Origin: Crenobacter cavernae | GTDB lineage: Bacteria; Pseudomonadota; Gammaproteobacteria; Burkholderiales; Chromobacteriaceae | Assembly: GCF_003355495.1 (NCBI RefSeq) | Contig: NZ_CP031337.1 | Coordinates: forward strand, 62,001-126,000 | Reading direction: 5' to 3' | DNA: 64,000 bases | Shown: one piece after another, positions 16,916 through 27,445 of the stretch | Layout: every line of letters starts with the position of its first letter | Numbering within the stretch: the stretch's first letter is position 1 | Notes under the pieces: model-generated | Told to the model about the DNA's origin: nothing | Databases searched by the model: none | The model's input: the letters and a program-made list of their open reading frames with translations, nothing else | Position numbers and translations under genes: made by a program

Positions 16916-18364
16916 ATGAGCGAACCCGCCAAACTCACCACCGCCGCCGGCGCGCCGGTCGCCGACAACCAGAACAGCCTTACTGCCGGCGCGCGCGGCC
17001 CGGTACTGCTGCAGGACATCTGGCTGCTGGAGAAGCTCGCCCACTTCGACCGCGAGCGCATTCCGGAGCGCGTGGTGCACGCCAAGGGCTCGGGCGCCTA
17101 CGGCACCTTCACGCTGACCCAGGACATCGCCCGCTACACCCAAGCCAAGCTGTTCAACGGCGTCGGCAAACAGACGCCGGTGTTCCTGCGCTTCTCGACC
17201 GTGGCCGGCGAGCGCGGCGCGGCCGACGCCGAGCGCGACGTGCGCGGCTTCGCGCTGAAGTTCTATACGGAGGAAGGCAACTGGGACCTGGTCGGCAACA
17301 ACACGCCGGTGTTCTTCATCCGCGACCCGCTGAAATTCCCCGACTTCATCCATACGCAAAAGCGCGACCCGAAGACCAACCTGCGCAACCCTGACGCCGC
17401 GTGGGACTTCTGGAGCCTGCACCCGGAGAGCCTGCACCAGGTCACCATCCTGATGAGCGACCGCGGCATCCCGAAGAACTTCCGCGAGATGCACGGTTTC
17501 GGCAGCCACACCTTCAGCCTCGTCAACGACGACGGTGAACGCTACTGGGTGAAGTTCCACTTCAAGAGCCGCCAGGGCATCACCCACTACACCGACGCCG
17601 AGGCGGCGACGCTGGTCGGCCACGACAGGGAAAGCGCGCAGCGCGACCTGTTCGACAACATCGAGCGCGGCAACCATCCGAAATGGCGCGTGTGCGTGCA
17701 GATCATGCCCGAGGCCGGGGCGGCGACCTACCGCTTCAACCCGTTCGACCTGACCAAGGTGTGGTCGCACAAGGACTACCCGCTGATCGAGGTCGGCGAG
17801 CTGGAGCTGAACCGCAACCCGGAGAACTACTTCGCCGAGGTCGAGCAGGCGGCGTTCAACCCGGGCAACGTCGTGCCGGGCATCGGCTTCTCGCCCGACC
17901 GCATGCTGCAGGGCCGGCTGTTCTCCTACGGCGACACGCAGCGCTACCGGCTCGGCGTCAACCACGGCCAGCTGCCGGTCAACGCGCCGCGCTGCCCCTT
18001 CCACGGCGCGCACCGCGACGGTGCGATGCAGACCGCGCCGTACGGCGGCTCGGCCAACTACCAGCCGGGCACGCGGCCGGACAGCGCGGTCGACCAGCCG
18101 TCGCTGACCGAGCCGCCGCTGGCGCTGGCCGAAGCGGTCGCCTGGCGCTTCGACCACCGCGCCGACGACGACGATTACTACACGCAGCCGGGCGACCTGT
18201 TCCGCCTGCTGCCGTCCGACGAGCAGGAAAGGCTGTTCGGCAACATCGCGCGATCGCTGTCCGGCGCACGGCCCGAGGTGCAGGAACGCCAGCTCGCGCA
18301 CTTCGACCAGGCCGACCCGGCCTACGGTGCAGGCGTCAGGCGCGCGCTCGCCGCGCTCAAATAA
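16916..18364 (+). CDS. katA: Monofunctional heme catalase
   Basis: The 482-residue product is a small-subunit catalase. The distal His is in [13 protein letters not shown], the distal Asn in [11 protein letters not shown], and the heme-ligating Tyr in [24 protein letters not shown] is the classical active-site signature. It converts hydrogen peroxide to water and oxygen in the cytoplasm. ATG 16916 follows GAGGAAGG. A strong terminator follows. An uptake-like 9-mer (18049) codes GGSANYQ in the loosely conserved C-terminal half. Confidence 0.95.
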   Translation: MSEPAKLTTAAGAPVADNQNSLTAGARGPVLLQDIWLLEKLAHFDRERIPERVVHAKGSGAYGTFTLTQDIARYTQAKLFNGVGKQTPVFLRFSTVAGERGAADAERDVRGFALKFYTEEGNWDLVGNNTPVFFIRDPLKFPDFIHTQKRDPKTNLRNPDAAWDFWSLHPESLHQVTILMSDRGIPKNFREMHGFGSHTFSLVNDDGERYWVKFHFKSRQGITHYTDAEAATLVGHDRESAQRDLFDNIERGNHPKWRVCVQIMPEAGAATYRFNPFDLTKVWSHKDYPLIEVGELELNRNPENYFAEVEQAAFNPGNVVPGIGFSPDRMLQGRLFSYGDTQRYRLGVNHGQLPVNAPRCPFHGAHRDGAMQTAPYGGSANYQPGTRPDSAVDQPSLTEPPLALAEAVAWRFDHRADDDDYYTQPGDLFRLLPSDEQERLFGNIARSLSGARPEVQERQLAHFDQADPAYGAGVRRALAALK

Positions 18365-18380
18365 CGGCTCCGGCAACGCA

Positions 18381-18412
18381 AAACGGGTGGCTTTCGCCAC
18401 CCGTTTTTTTAT
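18381..18412 (+). terminator. Terminator after katA
   Basis: AACGGGTGGC (18382-18391) and GCCACCCGTT (18396-18405) with a four-base loop, followed by a T-run. Confidence 0.85.
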
Positions 18413-18441
18413 TGCGTTCCCTTGAGCACAGTTGGCCGAGC

Positions 18442-19881
18442 CTAGCCCTGGCCCCGGTCTTCCAATTGAAGACGCGCGAGTTCGCCCAGACGACGCAGCG
18501 CCGCCTCGCGGCGCGGCGTCAGCGGGAAACCGCAAGACAGCCTCAGGCAACGCGAGAATTCATCGCGTGGAGAGAACAGCTGGCCCGGCGTGAAACCGAT
18601 CCCCTCTTCCAGCGCCGCGTCGAACAGCGCGCGGCTGTCGGCCCCCTCTGGCAACTCCAGCCACAGCAAGAACCCGCCCTGCGGCTCGGCCAACCTCGTG
18701 CCCTCGGGGAAGGCGTCCTGCACGACTTCCAGCGTCTCGCGCACCTGGCGGCACAGTGTGCGGCGCAACTGGCGCATGTGGCGGTCGAAACCGCCGGCGG
18801 CGAGGAATTCGGCGGTCACCGCCTGCATCAAGGGAGGCGTACAGAAGCTGACCGAGAACTTCTGCATCTGCAACTGCGCGTGGTAACGGCCGCCGGCGAC
18901 CCAGCCGACGCGCAGCCCCGGCAACGCCTGCTTGGTAAACGAGGTGCAGTACAGCACATTGCCCGAGCGGTCGAACGCCTTGGCCGGCAACGGGCGCTCG
19001 CGGCCGAAGTAGAAATCGCCGTAGACGTCGTCCTCGATCAGCGGGATATTGCGCGCGTCGAGCATCGTCACCAGGCGACGCTTGTGGTCTTCGGGCATCA
19101 GCGCGCCGAGCGGGTTGCTGAAGTTGCTGGCGACGATCACCGCCTTCACGTCGCCCGAGCGCGTCGCCAGCTCGAGCGCCTCGAGCGACATGCCGGTCAG
19201 CGGGTCGGTCGGGATCTCCAGCCCCTTCAGGCCGCGGTTTTCCAGCAGCTGCAGCACGCCGAAGTAGCACGGCGACTCGATCGCGACCACGTCGCCCGGC
19301 TGCGTCACCGCCTGCAGGCACAGGTTGAGCGCCTCGATGCAGCCGTTGGTGATCAGCACGTCGTCGGCCGACAGCGCGTGCCCCCAGTCGAGCGTGCGCC
19401 GCGCGATCTGCCGGCACAGCTCGGGCAGGCCGTCGCTGCGGCCGTACTCGGCCAACAGCCCCGGCTGCTGGCGCATCACCTGCGCGAGCAGGCTGTTGAG
19501 CGCGCGCGCCGGGTACAGCTCGGCTGCCGGCGTCGCGCAGGCGAAGCTGGTCTCGCCACCGGAGGCGGCGACGTAGCGCAGGTAGCGCCACATCAGTGGG
19601 TTGGTCACCACCGGCTGCGGCTCGGGGCACGGACACGACACCGCCGGCGGCGCCGGCTGGCGCGCGCGCACGAAAAAGCCCGACTGCGGCCGCGCCTCGA
19701 TCAGGCCGCGGTCTTCGAGCAGTCGGAAAGACTCCTGCACCGTGGTCATGCTGACCTGCCGGCGCATGCGCACCTCGCGCAGTGACGGCAGTCGCTCGCC
19801 GGGACGGAAGGTGCCGGAGGCGATCATGCCGGCGATCTCGTCGGCGACTTTTTCGTACAGCGGGAGCGTTTCGGGTTTCAT
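18442..19881 (-). CDS. MocR/PdxR-type regulator (GntR helix-turn-helix fused to aminotransferase fold)
   Basis: A 479-residue fusion. Residues 1-75 form a GntR winged helix (LPSLREVRMRRQVSMTTVQE) and residues 100-470 an aminotransferase type I fold. The PLP lysine lies in TSFTKQALPGLRVGW. Such proteins bind PLP and usually control neighbouring genes; the divergent DUF2917 gene at 20060 is the natural candidate. ATG 19881 gives the usual MKP-LPLYEKVADEI start. Two uptake-like 9-mers lie inside (18685, 19447) and one directly after the stop (18432). Confidence 0.85.
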   Translation of the reverse strand: MKPETLPLYEKVADEIAGMIASGTFRPGERLPSLREVRMRRQVSMTTVQESFRLLEDRGLIEARPQSGFFVRARQPAPPAVSCPCPEPQPVVTNPLMWRYLRYVAASGGETSFACATPAAELYPARALNSLLAQVMRQQPGLLAEYGRSDGLPELCRQIARRTLDWGHALSADDVLITNGCIEALNLCLQAVTQPGDVVAIESPCYFGVLQLLENRGLKGLEIPTDPLTGMSLEALELATRSGDVKAVIVASNFSNPLGALMPEDHKRRLVTMLDARNIPLIEDDVYGDFYFGRERPLPAKAFDRSGNVLYCTSFTKQALPGLRVGWVAGGRYHAQLQMQKFSVSFCTPPLMQAVTAEFLAAGGFDRHMRQLRRTLCRQVRETLEVVQDAFPEGTRLAEPQGGFLLWLELPEGADSRALFDAALEEGIGFTPGQLFSPRDEFSRCLRLSCGFPLTPRREAALRRLGELARLQLEDRGQG

Positions 19882-20059
19882 GGTTCCATCTTGCCGCAGG
19901 CCATTCATGACAGTCAGGTACAGTTCCGGGTCTTCCCGGGCGGTACAGCGCCCTTCTGTACTCTAATGCACCGGTTCAGATAGTGCAGCGCTGTGTCTGT
20001 TACGCGCTTGACCGCGCTCGTATCCTGACGATTCGCTGTGACTCGCCAGGAGATGTGCC

Positions 20060-20317
20060 ATGAACACCCAGCTCAGTCTGACCCCCAATGAAGTCATACG
20101 CCTGCCCACCGGCAGCCGCTGGGAGTGCGTCGGCGGCATCGGCTGGCTCACCCAGCACGGCCAGGACGTGAAACTGCGCTGCGGCTTCGCGATCGACATC
20201 ACCGACCCGGCCGGCGCGGTGGTCGAGGCGATGGGCGGCGCGCTGCAACTGCGCCTGTCCGACAGCGCGCCGGTCGCGTTCGGCCGCCTCATCGAATCGC
20301 GCCGTCGCCTCGCCTAA
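20060..20317 (+). CDS. DUF2917-like small protein
   Basis: An 85-residue protein with the pattern of DUF2917: LPTGSRWECVGGIGWLTQHGQDV, then a short beta-rich end. No function is known for the family. AGGAGATG lies just upstream of the ATG. It is divergent from the MocR-type regulator and may be its target. Confidence 0.6.
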   Translation: MNTQLSLTPNEVIRLPTGSRWECVGGIGWLTQHGQDVKLRCGFAIDITDPAGAVVEAMGGALQLRLSDSAPVAFGRLIESRRRLA

Positions 20318-20428
20318 AGGCTTCCCCTCCCTCGGCCAACGTCCGCCTCTGGCGCCCTGGCCGAGCCTGCGTCCCGACGACGCCTCGGCGGCCCGGCGCG
20401 ATCCGCCCTGCCGAGACGCCATGGACAA

Positions 20429-20465
20429 CGCCCCTGCCGGCATGCCGCGCAGGGGCGCTTTTTTT
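20429..20465 (+). terminator. Terminator between DUF2917 gene and pyrD
   Basis: CGCCCCTGC (20429-20437) and GCAGGGGCG (20449-20457) followed by a T-run. Confidence 0.75.
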
Positions 20466-20476
20466 GGGACAGCGCC

Positions 20477-21415
20477 TTACAGCGTCTTGAGCTTGCCGCG
20501 GAAGTCGTCGAGCTTCTGGTAGCCCTTGGCCGCCATCAGGTCCTTCAGTTCCTGCGCGATGCGGTCGAAGGCGCCGACGCCCTCTTCATACAGGCAGGAA
20601 CCGACCTGCACGGTGATCGCGCCGGCCAGGATGTGCATGAAGGCTTCGGCGCCGCTCTTGACGCCGCCGCAACCGACCACCTGCTTGCCCGGCAAACGGC
20701 GCACGAACTCGCGCACGTTGGCCAGCGAGGTCGGCAGCACGTAGTCACCGCCGATACCGCCGAGACCGTCCTTCGGCTTGATCACCACCGACTCGGCGTC
20801 GACGTCGATCACCAGGCCGTTGCCGACCGAGTTGATGCAGGTCACGTACTTCAGCAGATCGAAGCGGTTGAACACCTCGGCGGCCTGGTCGAAGTGCGAC
20901 ACGTCGAAGTACGGCGGCAGTTTCACGCCGAACGGACGGTCGTAGAATTCACAGATCTTTTCCAGCGCGTTCTGCGCGGCCGGCAGGTCGTAGCCGAGCT
21001 GCGGCTTGCCCGGCAGGTTCGGACACGACAGGTTCACCTCCAGGATGCACGGCAGTTCGCGCTCGTGGAAGGCCTTGATGATCGCCAGGTTGTCGGCCAG
21101 CGTCATGCCCGAGATCGAGATGAACAGCGGCTTGTTGTTTGCGTAGTCGTACTGCTCGGCGTAGTCGAGGTAGTACTGGTAGCCGTAGTTCGGCAGCCCC
21201 ATCGAGTTGATGGTGCCAAGCTTTGTCGCGAAATAGCGCGGCTCCGGGTTGCCCTCGCGCGGCTCGAGCGTGCAGCTCTTAGTGATCAGCGCGCCGGCGC
21301 TGGAGGCGCGCATCGCCTCCAGGTCTTCGACGCTGCGGCACATCACGCCGGACGCGTTGTAGAGCGGGCTCTTCATTTCGAGCCCGAGCCAGGAGACGGA
21401 AAGATCGATATCCAT
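20477..21415 (-). CDS. pyrD: Dihydroorotate dehydrogenase, class 1A
   Basis: The 312-residue product is a soluble class 1A enzyme and not the membrane-bound class 2 PyrD usual in proteobacteria. It starts directly with the barrel (LEMKSPLYNASGVMC) and has no N-terminal membrane helix. Marks of the Lactococcus PyrDA type are ITKSCTLEPREGNPEPRY, the catalytic Cys in NLSCPNLPGKPQ, and GCGGVKSG. Class 1A enzymes use fumarate as electron acceptor and FMN as cofactor. It lies 57 bases downstream of bacterioferritin on the same strand. Whether a class 2 gene exists elsewhere cannot be seen. Confidence 0.9.
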   Translation of the reverse strand: MDIDLSVSWLGLEMKSPLYNASGVMCRSVEDLEAMRASSAGALITKSCTLEPREGNPEPRYFATKLGTINSMGLPNYGYQYYLDYAEQYDYANNKPLFISISGMTLADNLAIIKAFHERELPCILEVNLSCPNLPGKPQLGYDLPAAQNALEKICEFYDRPFGVKLPPYFDVSHFDQAAEVFNRFDLLKYVTCINSVGNGLVIDVDAESVVIKPKDGLGGIGGDYVLPTSLANVREFVRRLPGKQVVGCGGVKSGAEAFMHILAGAITVQVGSCLYEEGVGAFDRIAQELKDLMAAKGYQKLDDFRGKLKTL

Positions 21416-21472
21416 GTAAGCCTCGGGAATTGCGTAAAAAAATCTGACGCGCCATTTTAGCGCAGGCGGGCC

Positions 21473-21946
21473 TTATGCGCCGGTCCGGCTCTGCTGGTAG
21501 TTTTCCAGGCCGGTCAGGTCGATCAGCTTCAGCTGCTGTTCGAGCCAGTGCGCGTGGTCGTTCTCGGTCTCCTCGAGCAGCACCATCAGCTGTTCGCGCG
21601 TGACATAGTCCTTCTCGGCCTCGCAGACCGCGATCACCTTTTTCAGTTCGTCGGCGACGCGGTATTCGACCTCGAGGTCGAACTTCAGCATTTCCGGCAC
21701 GTCGCCGCCGACCTTGATCGGCAGGCGTTTAGCCACGTCGGGCTTGCCGCCGAGGAAGAGGATGCGGCGGATCAGCGTGCGCGCGTGTTCGAGCTCGTCC
21801 TCGCGTTCGTGGTTGATGCGCTCGAACAGCTTCTTGAAGCCGAAGTCTTCATACATCTCGGCATGGATGAAGTACTGGTCGGCGGCGGACAGTTCCTCGG
21901 CGAGCAGATCGTTCAGGAGGGCGATGATTTGCGGATGACCTTGCAC
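21473..21946 (-). CDS. bfr: Bacterioferritin-family protein without the Met heme ligand
   Basis: A 157-residue four-helix ferritin. Di-iron ligands are visible in [13 protein letters not shown] (first Glu), EREDELEHA (Glu and His) and the C-terminal ENDHAHW. At the position of the heme-ligating Met52 of E. coli Bfr (IDEMKHA) this protein has Leu (EDELEHA). It should therefore store iron without bis-Met heme, or form mixed shells with the Met-containing subunit at 61492. It is followed by pyrD. Confidence 0.85.
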   Translation of the reverse strand: MQGHPQIIALLNDLLAEELSAADQYFIHAEMYEDFGFKKLFERINHEREDELEHARTLIRRILFLGGKPDVAKRLPIKVGGDVPEMLKFDLEVEYRVADELKKVIAVCEAEKDYVTREQLMVLLEETENDHAHWLEQQLKLIDLTGLENYQQSRTGA

Positions 21947-22089
21947 GGGGTTTTCCTTATGGTTCGAAGCACGAGTTCCGGGGGCGGCGCCGTCGGGCGC
22001 AGGCCAATCGCCCCATTATAAGACGGCTGGCGCCCGCTTCGCCGCCGCGGGTACAATCGGGCATTGCGATTTGCCCCGAAGGTCAACGA

Positions 22090-22659
22090 ATGAGCATCAA
22101 GTCCGACAAGTGGATCCGCCGCATGGCCGAGCAGGACGGCATGATCGCCCCGTTCGAGTCGAACCAGATCAAGTCCGTCAACGGCGAAAAGGTGATCTCC
22201 TTCGGCACGTCGAGCTACGGCTACGATATCCGCTGCGCCGACGAATTCAAGGTGTTCACCAACATCAACAGCACCATCGTCGACCCGAAGAACTTCGACC
22301 CGGACTCCTTCGTAGAGGTGTCGGGCAAGGGCTACTGCATCATCCCGCCGAACTCGTTCGCGCTGGCGCGCACCGTCGAGTACTTCCGCATCCCGCGCTC
22401 GGTGCTGACGGTGTGCCTCGGCAAGTCGACCTACGCGCGTTGCGGCATCATCGTCAACGTCACGCCGTTCGAGCCGGAATGGGAAGGCTACGTGACGCTG
22501 GAGTTCTCTAACACCACGCCGCTGCCGGCCAAGATCTACGCCAACGAAGGCGTCGCCCAGGTGCTGTTCTTCGAATCCGACGAGGTGTGCGACGTGTCGT
22601 ACAAGGACCGCGCCGGCAAGTACATGGGCCAGAGCGGTGTCACGCTGCCGCGCCCGTAA
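22090..22659 (+). CDS. dcd: dCTP deaminase
   Basis: A 189-residue trimeric dCTP deaminase that makes dUTP for dTTP synthesis. Typical segments are [18 protein letters not shown], the nucleotide-binding [10 protein letters not shown] and the C-terminal [13 protein letters not shown]. Full family length. Divergent from bfr; the 143-base gap between them presumably holds both promoters. Confidence 0.95.
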   Translation: MSIKSDKWIRRMAEQDGMIAPFESNQIKSVNGEKVISFGTSSYGYDIRCADEFKVFTNINSTIVDPKNFDPDSFVEVSGKGYCIIPPNSFALARTVEYFRIPRSVLTVCLGKSTYARCGIIVNVTPFEPEWEGYVTLEFSNTTPLPAKIYANEGVAQVLFFESDEVCDVSYKDRAGKYMGQSGVTLPRP

Positions 22660-22680
22660 ACGCCGCCTGACCGCCTTGCC

Positions 22681-22702
22681 AACCGCCTCACGGCGGTTTT
22701 TT
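22681..22702 (+). terminator. Terminator after dcd
   Basis: AACCGCC (22681-22687) and GGCGGTT (22692-22698) with a four-base loop and T-run. Confidence 0.75.
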
Positions 22703-22910
22703 CATGCCTGATAAACCGCGGGTATTTTCGCCTGCGGGCGGCATAAAGCTGAACTAACATGAACATGTGCCGCAGGGCACTCAGGGTTACAGCTGTTTTG
22801 TTTGGGGCGTTGCGGTTCCCCCTTGCCGCAGCGCTCCTTTTTTTTCTTCCGAGACGCGACGCGCCGGGATTTCCTCCTAAACTGACGGGAAGATTCCCCT
22901 GGAGACCCGC

Positions 22911-23402
22911 ATGAGTGCCCGACTCGAAGACTTCCTGACAACCCTGCCGGCGTTGAACGGCCTGCCGCTCGACCCGGATGCCTTCGCCGGCCGCGTCGTG
23001 CTGGTCGTCAATACCGCCAGCCGCTGCGGCTTCACGCCGCAGTACGAAGGCCTCGAGGCGCTTTACCAGCGCTACCGCGGCCGCGGCTTGGTGGTGCTCG
23101 GCTGTCCGTGCAACCAGTTCGGCGAGCAGGAACCGGGTGACGCGGCGGCGATCACCGTGTTCTGCCAGAAGAACTTCGGCGTGACCTTCCCGATGAGCGA
23201 AAAGATCGACGTCAACGGCCCGCACGCGCACCCGCTGTGGCAGTGGCTGACCGCTGCGAAGCCGGGTTTCCTGGGCACGCGCCGCATCAAGTGGAACTTC
23301 ACCAAGTTCCTGATCGACCAGAACGGCCGCGTCGTGCGCCGCTTCGCGCCGCAGACCAAGCCGGAACAGCTCGCCGCGCGCATCGAGAAGCTGCTCGGCT
23401 AG
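22911..23402 (+). CDS. Glutathione peroxidase family (thiol peroxidase)
   Basis: A 163-residue enzyme of the GPx fold. The catalytic Cys is in NTASRCGFTPQYEGL, the Gln in CNQFGEQEPG, and the Trp in KWNFTKFLIDQNG, giving the usual triad. Bacterial members reduce peroxides with thioredoxin or glutathione. CTGGAGACC precedes the ATG. A bidirectional terminator containing two uptake-like 9-mers separates it from ychJ. Confidence 0.9.
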   Translation: MSARLEDFLTTLPALNGLPLDPDAFAGRVVLVVNTASRCGFTPQYEGLEALYQRYRGRGLVVLGCPCNQFGEQEPGDAAAITVFCQKNFGVTFPMSEKIDVNGPHAHPLWQWLTAAKPGFLGTRRIKWNFTKFLIDQNGRVVRRFAPQTKPEQLAARIEKLLG

Positions 23403-23414
23403 CCATCGCGCGAT

Positions 23415-23456
23415 AAAAAAGCTCGGCCAACCTTAGAAGGTTGGCCGAGCTTTTTT
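23415..23456. terminator. Bidirectional terminator built from two inverted uptake-like motifs
   Basis: A nearly perfect inverted repeat with CTCGGCCAA at 23422 and TTGGCCGAG at 23441, flanked by A6 and T6 runs. It lies between convergent genes and can stop transcription from both sides. Confidence 0.85.
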
Positions 23457-23475
23457 ATTCGATCGCCGAGTCACC

Positions 23476-23880
23476 TCACTCGTCGTTGACGTCGCCGTCG
23501 CGGTAGACCCAGCGCCCGGCGACGCGCTCGAAGCGGCTGGTTTCGCTCATCCGCTCTGCGCGGCCGCCGACCTTGTAGCGCGCGACGAATTCGACGGTAC
23601 CAACCCCGTCGGCCTCCCGTCCCTGTCCGGTGGCCTTGATCTCGAGACCGATCCACTTGAGCCGACCGGCGTCTTCGGCCAGATCGAAGCGTTCGGGACG
23701 CGTGTCCGGGTGCCAGCTCGCCAAGAGATACGCTTCCAGCCCGAGCGCGTAGGCGCTATAGCGCGAGCGCATCAGCGCCTCGGCGGTCGGCGCCGCCGCG
23801 CCCTGATGGTAAACGCCGCAACAGGTCGCGTAGGCACGACCGCTTCCGCACGGGCAGGACGTTGCTACAAGCTTCTTCAC
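23476..23880 (-). CDS. ychJ: YchJ/UPF0225 family protein with SEC-C-type zinc site
   Basis: A 134-residue protein starting with a Cys-rich zinc site (SCPCGSGRAYATCC), followed by the NTF2-like YchJ domain (LMRSRYSAYALG). GTG 23880 is preferred over the longer frame because it overlaps the upstream TGA as GTGA, which suggests translational coupling, and because the zinc site belongs at the N-terminus. Function unknown. Confidence 0.8.
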   Translation of the reverse strand: MKKLVATSCPCGSGRAYATCCGVYHQGAAAPTAEALMRSRYSAYALGLEAYLLASWHPDTRPERFDLAEDAGRLKWIGLEIKATGQGREADGVGTVEFVARYKVGGRAERMSETSRFERVAGRWVYRDGDVNDE

Positions 23881-24323
23881 GGACGGGCCACCAGCGGCGG
23901 CAGGCCGAACACCCTCATCAGGTAGTTGGTGAACGCCGGGTTGCGCGGCCGGTTCGACAGGCTTTGCCAGCCGCGCTGCCATTCGACGAGCTTGGTACGC
24001 ATGCGCGCCTGCGCCGCCTGCGCGCCGAGCTTGCCCGACTCGCGCGCGACGGTACCCGCGCGGTAGGTGGCGAAGGTGTCGTCGTCGACCGGGTTGCGCC
24101 CGACGCGCTTGATGCGGAACGCATCGAGCTCGTCGGCAGCCTCCACCTTGTTGATCTCGCCGTTCCGGACCTTGAGCGCGAGGCGGTTGGCTTCGTTGAG
24201 GATGGCGTCGGAATCGGACATTTGCGAGGAGCCGGCCGGCTGGCCGAACCCCGGCACCTGCATCACCGAGCAGCCGCTGAGCATGGCGGCGACGAGCGCC
24301 GCGCTGAGGATGACTTTCTTCAT
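23877..24323 (-). CDS. Lipoprotein of unknown function
   Basis: The 148-residue product has a lipoprotein signal peptide (MKKVILSAALVAAMLSGC), so it should be anchored by the Cys at residue 18. The rest is mostly helical and basic, with VEAADELDAFRI near the centre and LMRVFGLPPLV at the end. No domain recognised. It overlaps ychJ by four bases. Confidence 0.7.
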   Translation of the reverse strand: MKKVILSAALVAAMLSGCSVMQVPGFGQPAGSSQMSDSDAILNEANRLALKVRNGEINKVEAADELDAFRIKRVGRNPVDDDTFATYRAGTVARESGKLGAQAAQARMRTKLVEWQRGWQSLSNRPRNPAFTNYLMRVFGLPPLVARP

Positions 24324-24428
24324 GAATGTAAAATGCCCGGCCAGGCCGGGCAGGTCAACCAAGAATGCTTAAAGAGTGTGAACGGCAAGGGCCTCGCCAG
24401 GGCAAACCGGGCCGCTCGGGCCAAGAAC

Positions 24429-25361
<933 letters not shown>

Positions 25362-25499
25362 GTGTTCTCCTTGTGCCAGGTAAAACCGGTATTAAGCCGG
25401 CTATCGTAACCGCTGCCGCACCGCGGCTCCACCTCGACGCGGGATTGACGCCCCGTTTTCATGGGATTCAGCCAACGTTTATCCGTTTCGAATCGTCAT

Positions 25500-25633
25500 T
25501 CTGACGCCACGGGTCAAGCCATGATCCATGCTGAAATATAAAAATGGTTATTAACTTCTAATTTTTCATTACTTTTTAATCTTAAAAGCCGGTCTTATAG
25601 TCCGAGACATCCCCCTCGCTCAGGAGCTCAGAC
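25500..25633 (+). promoter_or_regulatory. A+T-rich promoter region of the tau operon
   Basis: From about 25530 to 25590 the sequence is very rich in A and T, unlike its surroundings. It precedes tauA and faces cysK. In related bacteria this type of region binds CysB or Cbl; no exact site is claimed. Confidence 0.4.
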
Positions 25634-26635
25634 ATGACCACGCACCGCCGCCATTTCCTCCGCCTCGCCATCCTCGCCGCGCTGTCCGGCCTCGCGCTGC
25701 CGGCCTTCGCCGCCGACGCGCCTATCGGCATCGCCTACCAGACCGTCGTCGACCCGGCCAAGGTCGCGCAGGCCGACGGCCGGTACGAGAAGGCGATCGG
25801 CAAGCCGCTCGCGTGGAAAAAGTTCGAGAGCGGCGCCGAGGTGATCGCCGCGGTCGCGTCGGGCGACATCCAGATCGGCTACGTCGGTTCGAGCCCCTTG
25901 GCCGCCGCCGTGACGCGTCAGCTACCGGTCGAGACCTTCCTGATCGCATCCGAGATCGGCAACGCGGAGGCGCTGGTCGTGCGCAACGGCAGCGGCATCC
26001 GGAAGCCGGCCGACCTGGTCGGCAAGAAGGTCGCCGTGCCCTTCGTGTCGACCGGCCACTACAGCCTGTTGGCCGCTCTCAAGCACTGGAAGATAGCCCC
26101 TTCCAGGGTGAACATCGTCAACCTGCGCCCGAGCGAGATCACCGCAGCGTGGCAGCGCGGCGACATCGACGCGACCTACGTCTGGGACCCGGCGCTCGGC
26201 AAGGCAAAGGCGAGCGGCAAGGTGCTGGCGACCTCGGCCGACGTCGGCCGCTGGGGCGCGCCGACCTTCGACGCGTGGATCGTGCGCAAGGACTTCGCCG
26301 CCAAGCATCCGGACGTCGTCGCCAAGTTCGCCAAGGTCACGACCGACGCGTACGCCGATTATTTGACAAACGGCAACACTTGGGCCGCCAATTCGGCCGA
26401 GGTCGCCAAGATCGCGAAGCTGACCGGCGCGGCGCCGGCCGACATCCCTGCCCTCTTGGCCGGCAACCACTACCCGAGCGCGCAGGAGCAGGCCTCGGCC
26501 GACCTGTTGGGCGGAGGCGTGAGCAAGGCGCTGCAACAGACCGCCGGCTTCCTCAAGGAGCAGAAGAAGGTCGACGCGGTGCTGCCCAGCTACCAGCCCT
26601 ACGTCGAAGCGAAATACCTGAAAACCGCGCGCTGA
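25634..26635 (+). CDS. tauA: Taurine ABC transporter, periplasmic binding protein
   Basis: A 333-residue binding protein with an N-terminal signal (HRRHFLRLAILAALSG...AFA) that has a twin-Arg-like RR-x-F-L start. The mature part shows the sulfonate-binding family segments GYVGSSPLAAAVTRQLPVE and SEIGNAEALVVRNGSGI. It would capture taurine in the periplasm for the TauBC transporter. First gene of tauABCD; since tauC is broken, uptake by this system is doubtful. Confidence 0.9.
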   Translation: MTTHRRHFLRLAILAALSGLALPAFAADAPIGIAYQTVVDPAKVAQADGRYEKAIGKPLAWKKFESGAEVIAAVASGDIQIGYVGSSPLAAAVTRQLPVETFLIASEIGNAEALVVRNGSGIRKPADLVGKKVAVPFVSTGHYSLLAALKHWKIAPSRVNIVNLRPSEITAAWQRGDIDATYVWDPALGKAKASGKVLATSADVGRWGAPTFDAWIVRKDFAAKHPDVVAKFAKVTTDAYADYLTNGNTWAANSAEVAKIAKLTGAAPADIPALLAGNHYPSAQEQASADLLGGGVSKALQQTAGFLKEQKKVDAVLPSYQPYVEAKYLKTAR

Positions 26636-26647
26636 TCGGAGGTGACG

Positions 26648-27445
26648 ATGAGCAAGCTCAGCGCCGACGCGGTCAGCGTGTTCTATGAAGGTCCGGCCGG
26701 CCGCGTGCAGGCGCTCGACGCGGTGTCGCTCGACATCGCGTCGGGCGAGGTCGTCGTCGCGCTCGGCGCGTCCGGCTGCGGCAAGTCGACCTTGCTCGGC
26801 CTCTTGGCCGGCTTCCTGGCCCCCTGCCGCGGCCGCGTGCTAAAGGACGGCGTGCCGGTCGCAGGCCCCGGCGCCGACCGCGGCGTGGTGTTTCAGGACG
26901 ACGCGCTGATGCCGTGGCTCGACGCCATCGACAACGTCGCGCTCGGCCTGCGCTTTCGCGGCGTGCCCGAGGCCGAACGCCACGATCGCGCGCGCGAGGT
27001 GCTGTCTTGGGTCGGCCTGTCCGGCTTCGAGAAGCACCGGATTCAAGCGATGTCGGGCGGCATGCGCCAGCGCGTCGGCCTCGCCCGCGCGCTGGCGGCC
27101 GACCCGGCCTTCCTGCTGCTCGACGAACCGCTCGGCGCGCTGGACGCGCTGACGCGCGAGAAGATGCAGAGCCTGGTGCTCGACATCCGGCAGAAGACCG
27201 GCAAGGGCATCTTCCTGATCACGCACAGCATCGAGGAGGCGCTGTTCCTCGCCACCGAACTGATCGTGCTGTCGCCGCGCCCCGGTCGCGTCGAGAGCCG
27301 CCAGCGTCTGCCGTTCGCGCAGCGCTACGCCGCCGGCGAGCCGGTGCGTTCGATCAAGGCCGACCCGGATTTCGTCGCGATGCGAGAAGCGGTGCTCGCG
27401 CAGCTGTTCCGCCACGAGGAGGACAAGCATGCCGCCGCCGTATGA
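26648..27445 (+). CDS. tauB: Taurine ABC transporter ATPase
   Basis: A 265-residue ATPase. Walker A is [12 protein letters not shown], the signature [15 protein letters not shown], Walker [12 protein letters not shown], and the switch His is in [13 protein letters not shown] 26648 follows GGAGGTG, 12 bases after tauA. It overlaps the start of the tauC frame by 17 bases. Confidence 0.9.
   Translation: MSKLSADAVSVFYEGPAGRVQALDAVSLDIASGEVVVALGASGCGKSTLLGLLAGFLAPCRGRVLKDGVPVAGPGADRGVVFQDDALMPWLDAIDNVALGLRFRGVPEAERHDRAREVLSWVGLSGFEKHRIQAMSGGMRQRVGLARALAADPAFLLLDEPLGALDALTREKMQSLVLDIRQKTGKGIFLITHSIEEALFLATELIVLSPRPGRVESRQRLPFAQRYAAGEPVRSIKADPDFVAMREAVLAQLFRHEEDKHAAAV

Noticed and set aside
17683..19785. 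A 700-codon plus-strand frame across katA and the MocR gene
   Set aside because: It crosses the katA terminator and covers two well-supported genes in other frames.
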